DNA from: Treponema sp.
Lineage (GTDB): Bacteria; Spirochaetota; Spirochaetia; Treponematales; Treponemataceae
Assembly (NCBI GenBank): GCA_016297415.1
Contig: JAEDGQ010000087.1
Span: 1-8,092, forward strand
Reading direction: 5' to 3'
DNA: 8,092 bases
The translations under genes were made by a program, and so were the position numbers. This document shows, in pieces, positions 6,776-8,092 of the stretch (the stretch's first letter is position 1; every line of letters begins with the position of its first letter). The notes under the pieces are model-generated. The model was not told where the DNA came from. It searched no databases and was given only the letters and a program-made list of their open reading frames with translations.

Positions 6776-6803
6776 TTTATACCAAAATTTTTGATTTTCT
6801 AAA
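6776..6803 (-). promoter_or_regulatory. Probable promoter of the barrel-OmpA operon
   Basis: On the minus strand TTTAGA (6803-6798, 4 of 6 to the -35 consensus) is 16 bp from TATAAA (6781-6776). The predicted start near 6769 leaves a short leader of about 25 nt with the ribosome binding site. The 33-bp dispersed repeat ends about 20 bp upstream of the -35, where an upstream element or activator could act. Confidence 0.5.
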
Positions 6804-6820
6804 ATAGTCTTAAACTAAAA

Positions 6821-6853
6821 ATATAGGGCAAACGCATTATAATATATTCGCTG
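6821..6853 (+). repeat. Left copy of a 33-bp direct repeat
   Basis: This copy matches 8038-8070 at 30 of 33 positions in the same orientation, with a 16-base identical core TAGGGCAAACGCATTA (6824-6839). The repeat includes an AT-rich TATAAT-like block. It lies just upstream of the barrel operon promoter. Together the two copies bracket the LuxR gene. Confidence 0.8.
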
Positions 6854-6878
6854 GAGATTTTTGAAAATTCCACAGAAC

Positions 6879-6908
6879 AAAAAAAAAGGCCTCCTTTTGA
6901 GGGAAGCC
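6879..6908 (-). terminator. Orphan intrinsic terminator, minus strand
   Basis: Bases 6888-6908 form a hairpin (GGC-TCC paired with GGA-GCC, one mismatch, 5-nt loop). On the minus strand it is followed by nine T residues (6887-6879). No minus-strand gene lies upstream of it for more than 1 kb, so it would end either an unannotated small RNA or antisense transcription from the LuxR side. On the + strand it has no T-tract. Confidence 0.65.
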
Positions 6909-7005
6909 ATATTGTCTGGAAAAAAAATGAATTATTACTTAATTAAATTCCGACAAATTTTAAATGACAAACTTTCTCTCCAAAGCTGCCTGCAGGTAAT
7001 TTATA
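6909..7005 (-). ncRNA. Possible small RNA ending at the orphan terminator
   Basis: This is a tentative call. A TATAAA box (7005-7000, minus) with TGGTAA 17 bp upstream (7028-7023) could start a transcript near 6993 that runs about 115 nt to the terminator at 6908-6879. The stretch has no convincing reading frame; the best peptide is 11 codons. No known RNA family is recognised. Confidence 0.2.
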
Positions 7006-7090
7006 TGATTTAACTTGATTTCTTACCAGCAATTAAATTATTACATTAAAAAATTCCATTTTCAATATAAAAAACCTGTCTTAAATACGA

Positions 7091-7122
7091 ATTATCCAAA
7101 GATATTTTTATCTCCGGATAAT
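7091..7122. promoter_or_regulatory. 32-bp dyad, candidate operator upstream of the LuxR gene
   Basis: ATTATCC (7091-7097) pairs with GGATAAT (7116-7122), and AGATA (7100-7104) with TATCT (7109-7113), around a TTTT centre with only a 2x2 mismatch between the stems. That is 12 of 14 paired positions. Its centre is about 91 bp upstream of the predicted start of the LuxR gene. There is no T-tract on either side, so it is not a terminator. A dimeric regulator site, possibly autoregulatory, is the best guess. Confidence 0.45.
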
Positions 7123-7162
7123 AATCACACTGCATTTCCTGATTTATCTGTATAAAAAAAAG

Positions 7163-7191
7163 TTGTCAAAGCATTATTCATACACTAAAAT
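7163..7191 (+). promoter_or_regulatory. Promoter giving a predicted leaderless LuxR mRNA
   Basis: TTGTCA (7163-7168, 5 of 6) and TAAAAT (7186-7191, 5 of 6) are 17 bp apart. Only six bases separate the -10 box from the ATG at 7198, so transcription should start at or next to the A of the start codon. No Shine-Dalgarno is present. The -35 overlaps a perfect TTGACA on the opposite strand (7169-7164), but that one lacks a good -10. Confidence 0.65.
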
Positions 7192-7197
7192 AACGCT

Positions 7198-8013
7198 ATG
7201 TTAAAATTAACAGACAAACAACTTAAGCTGTATAGAATTATAGATATAGTAGGATTAATTTTTGTTTCCATCGGCCTCTTTAATAATATTGTTGATGGCG
7301 TAGACCAGCAGCCCTTTACACACAGTATTTTATATCCGTATACAAACTTTCTCGTTCCTGGAACAAACTTATTCACCCTGATTTTATGCAGTGTTTATCT
7401 GTTTACACCAACTCAGGTCTGGATTATCTTTCTTCTTTTTATAATACAGACTGTAAATCTTATCCTTACGGGTTATACTGATATTGGAATTATTCTTTAT
7501 GTAAACTGTATTGCCATAGGCTTCTGTACAGGCTTTGCAAAAAAACATTTCAGAATAAAAGCAGCAATTTTCTGTTCTTTTTTGCCCCTCCTTCTTTTAA
7601 CCATAGTACCTTTCTACGCCCATGAAGCAACCTGGCTGAAGGGATGGCTTACATATTTTTATTATCTTGGTTATACAGCTTTTACAGTAAGCTGCTATTT
7701 TGTTCTCTACCAGCTTCTTTCAGATAAATTAAGCTTCCTTCTTGGAGATTACAAAGTTCCAGATCTTAGTCCGTCTATTAATCTTCCGGAAAAAGGCACC
7801 GAACTGGATTTAAAAAGTCTGGGGCTTACAGACCGGCAGATTGCCTGTATTGAGTACACAATCACTACATCCTACAATTACAAACAGATTGCGGATAAAC
7901 TTATTACAAGTGAATCAACCGTAAAGAAAGATATGCAGGATATGTACAAGTTTTTCGGTGTAAAAAACCGTGAAATGCTTCGTATTCTTCTTTTACAGTA
8001 TACAATCATTTAG
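7198..8013 (+). CDS. Membrane-bound LuxR-type HTH transcriptional regulator
   Basis: The 271-residue product has about six predicted membrane helices: roughly 12-30, 52-70, 73-92, 94-113, 120-140 and 151-173. A linker (174-204) leads to a LuxR/NarL-type DNA-binding domain at about 207-265. Its matches are LTDRQ at 210-214, then YNYKQIADKL at 226-235, then SESTVKKDMQDMYKFFGVKNR at 238-258, the last holding the recognition helix and the 'gv.nR' end of the family. There is no receiver, PAS or autoinducer domain, so the membrane part is presumably the sensor; its signal is unknown. The ATG at 7198 is supported by the promoter placed 6 nt before it, and the first residues are charged and cytoplasmic. 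The gene stands alone, divergent from the barrel-OmpA operon, and is bracketed by 33-bp direct repeats. Control of the neighbouring operon is possible but unproven. Confidence 0.8.
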   Translation: MLKLTDKQLKLYRIIDIVGLIFVSIGLFNNIVDGVDQQPFTHSILYPYTNFLVPGTNLFTLILCSVYLFTPTQVWIIFLLFIIQTVNLILTGYTDIGIILYVNCIAIGFCTGFAKKHFRIKAAIFCSFLPLLLLTIVPFYAHEATWLKGWLTYFYYLGYTAFTVSCYFVLYQLLSDKLSFLLGDYKVPDLSPSINLPEKGTELDLKSLGLTDRQIACIEYTITTSYNYKQIADKLITSESTVKKDMQDMYKFFGVKNREMLRILLLQYTII

Positions 8014-8037
8014 TTTTTCTCATTTTCTTTCCATACT

Positions 8038-8070
8038 ATTTAGGGCAAACGCATTACAATATATTCCCTG
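8038..8070 (+). repeat. Right copy of the 33-bp direct repeat
   Basis: This is the partner of 6821-6853, 1217 bp away and in the same orientation, with three mismatches. It starts 25 nt after the LuxR stop codon. Here AGGG (8042-8045) and CCCT (8066-8069) near its ends are complementary, a feature the left copy has lost. No clear terminator is seen between the gene and this repeat. Confidence 0.8.
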
Positions 8071-8092
8071 CTAAAAATGGCTTCCAGTCGTG

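Larger units (their letters stand above)
6855..7162. other. Gene-free, AT-rich divergent intergenic region
   Basis: Apart from the orphan terminator and the dyad at 7091-7122, I see no coding frame, tRNA or riboswitch here. A 29-codon minus-strand frame from about 7135 has no proper ribosome binding site. The region separates the divergent barrel operon and LuxR gene and probably carries their control sites. Confidence 0.6.

Noticed and set aside
7031..7135. 29-codon minus-strand peptide frame starting near 7135
   Set aside because: The AGGA is too close to the ATG, the promoter upstream lacks a convincing -10, and the frame spans the dyad. Chance is the simpler explanation.
7185..7376. 63-codon open frame on the - strand
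   Set aside because: It is antisense to the start of the LuxR gene, has no promoter or SD, and its composition is that of a shadow frame.

Overview
The window looks like a chromosomal segment of a spirochaete, most likely a host-associated Treponema. The evidence is a moderately AT-rich sequence, Sec signal peptides of the MKK type, outer-membrane beta-barrels lacking lipoboxes, a long periplasmic protein built of FlgD/Ig-like modules ending in an OmpA domain, and a TIGR02757-family protein. The genus is inferred from protein style; no species call is made.

Layout from left to right. (1) 1-133 holds two degenerate copies of an intergenic repeat set exactly 80 bp apart, with small palindromes. 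(2) 217-1584 (+) encodes a secreted outer-membrane beta-barrel (porin-like) behind a near-consensus promoter and a strong ribosome binding site. (3) 1581-2366 (-) is a TIGR02757/DUF2400 protein; its stop codon interlocks with that of the barrel gene. (4) 2475-2551 is a nested inverted repeat that resembles a mobile or dispersed element and also forms a good intrinsic terminator for the operon to its right. (5) 6744 down to 2576 (-) is a two-gene operon: a 350-aa predicted outer-membrane barrel, then a 1038-aa protein of eight Ig-like modules plus an OmpA-like peptidoglycan-binding domain, coupled through a TAATG overlap. (6) 6855-7162 has no protein gene but contains an orphan minus-strand terminator and a strong dyad. 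(7) 7198-8013 (+) is a six-helix membrane protein with a C-terminal LuxR-type HTH. (8) Near-identical 33-bp direct repeats bracket that gene (6821-6853 and 8038-8070).

Taken together, the window is mainly about the cell envelope. One independent barrel and one barrel-plus-tether operon could connect outer membrane and cell wall across the spirochaete periplasm. The membrane-bound LuxR regulator next door is transcribed divergently from that operon, so it might sense the envelope and control it; this is inference only. Two genes (TIGR02757 and LuxR) have a -10 box exactly 6 nt before the ATG and no Shine-Dalgarno, which predicts leaderless mRNAs, whereas the envelope genes have SD-type sites.
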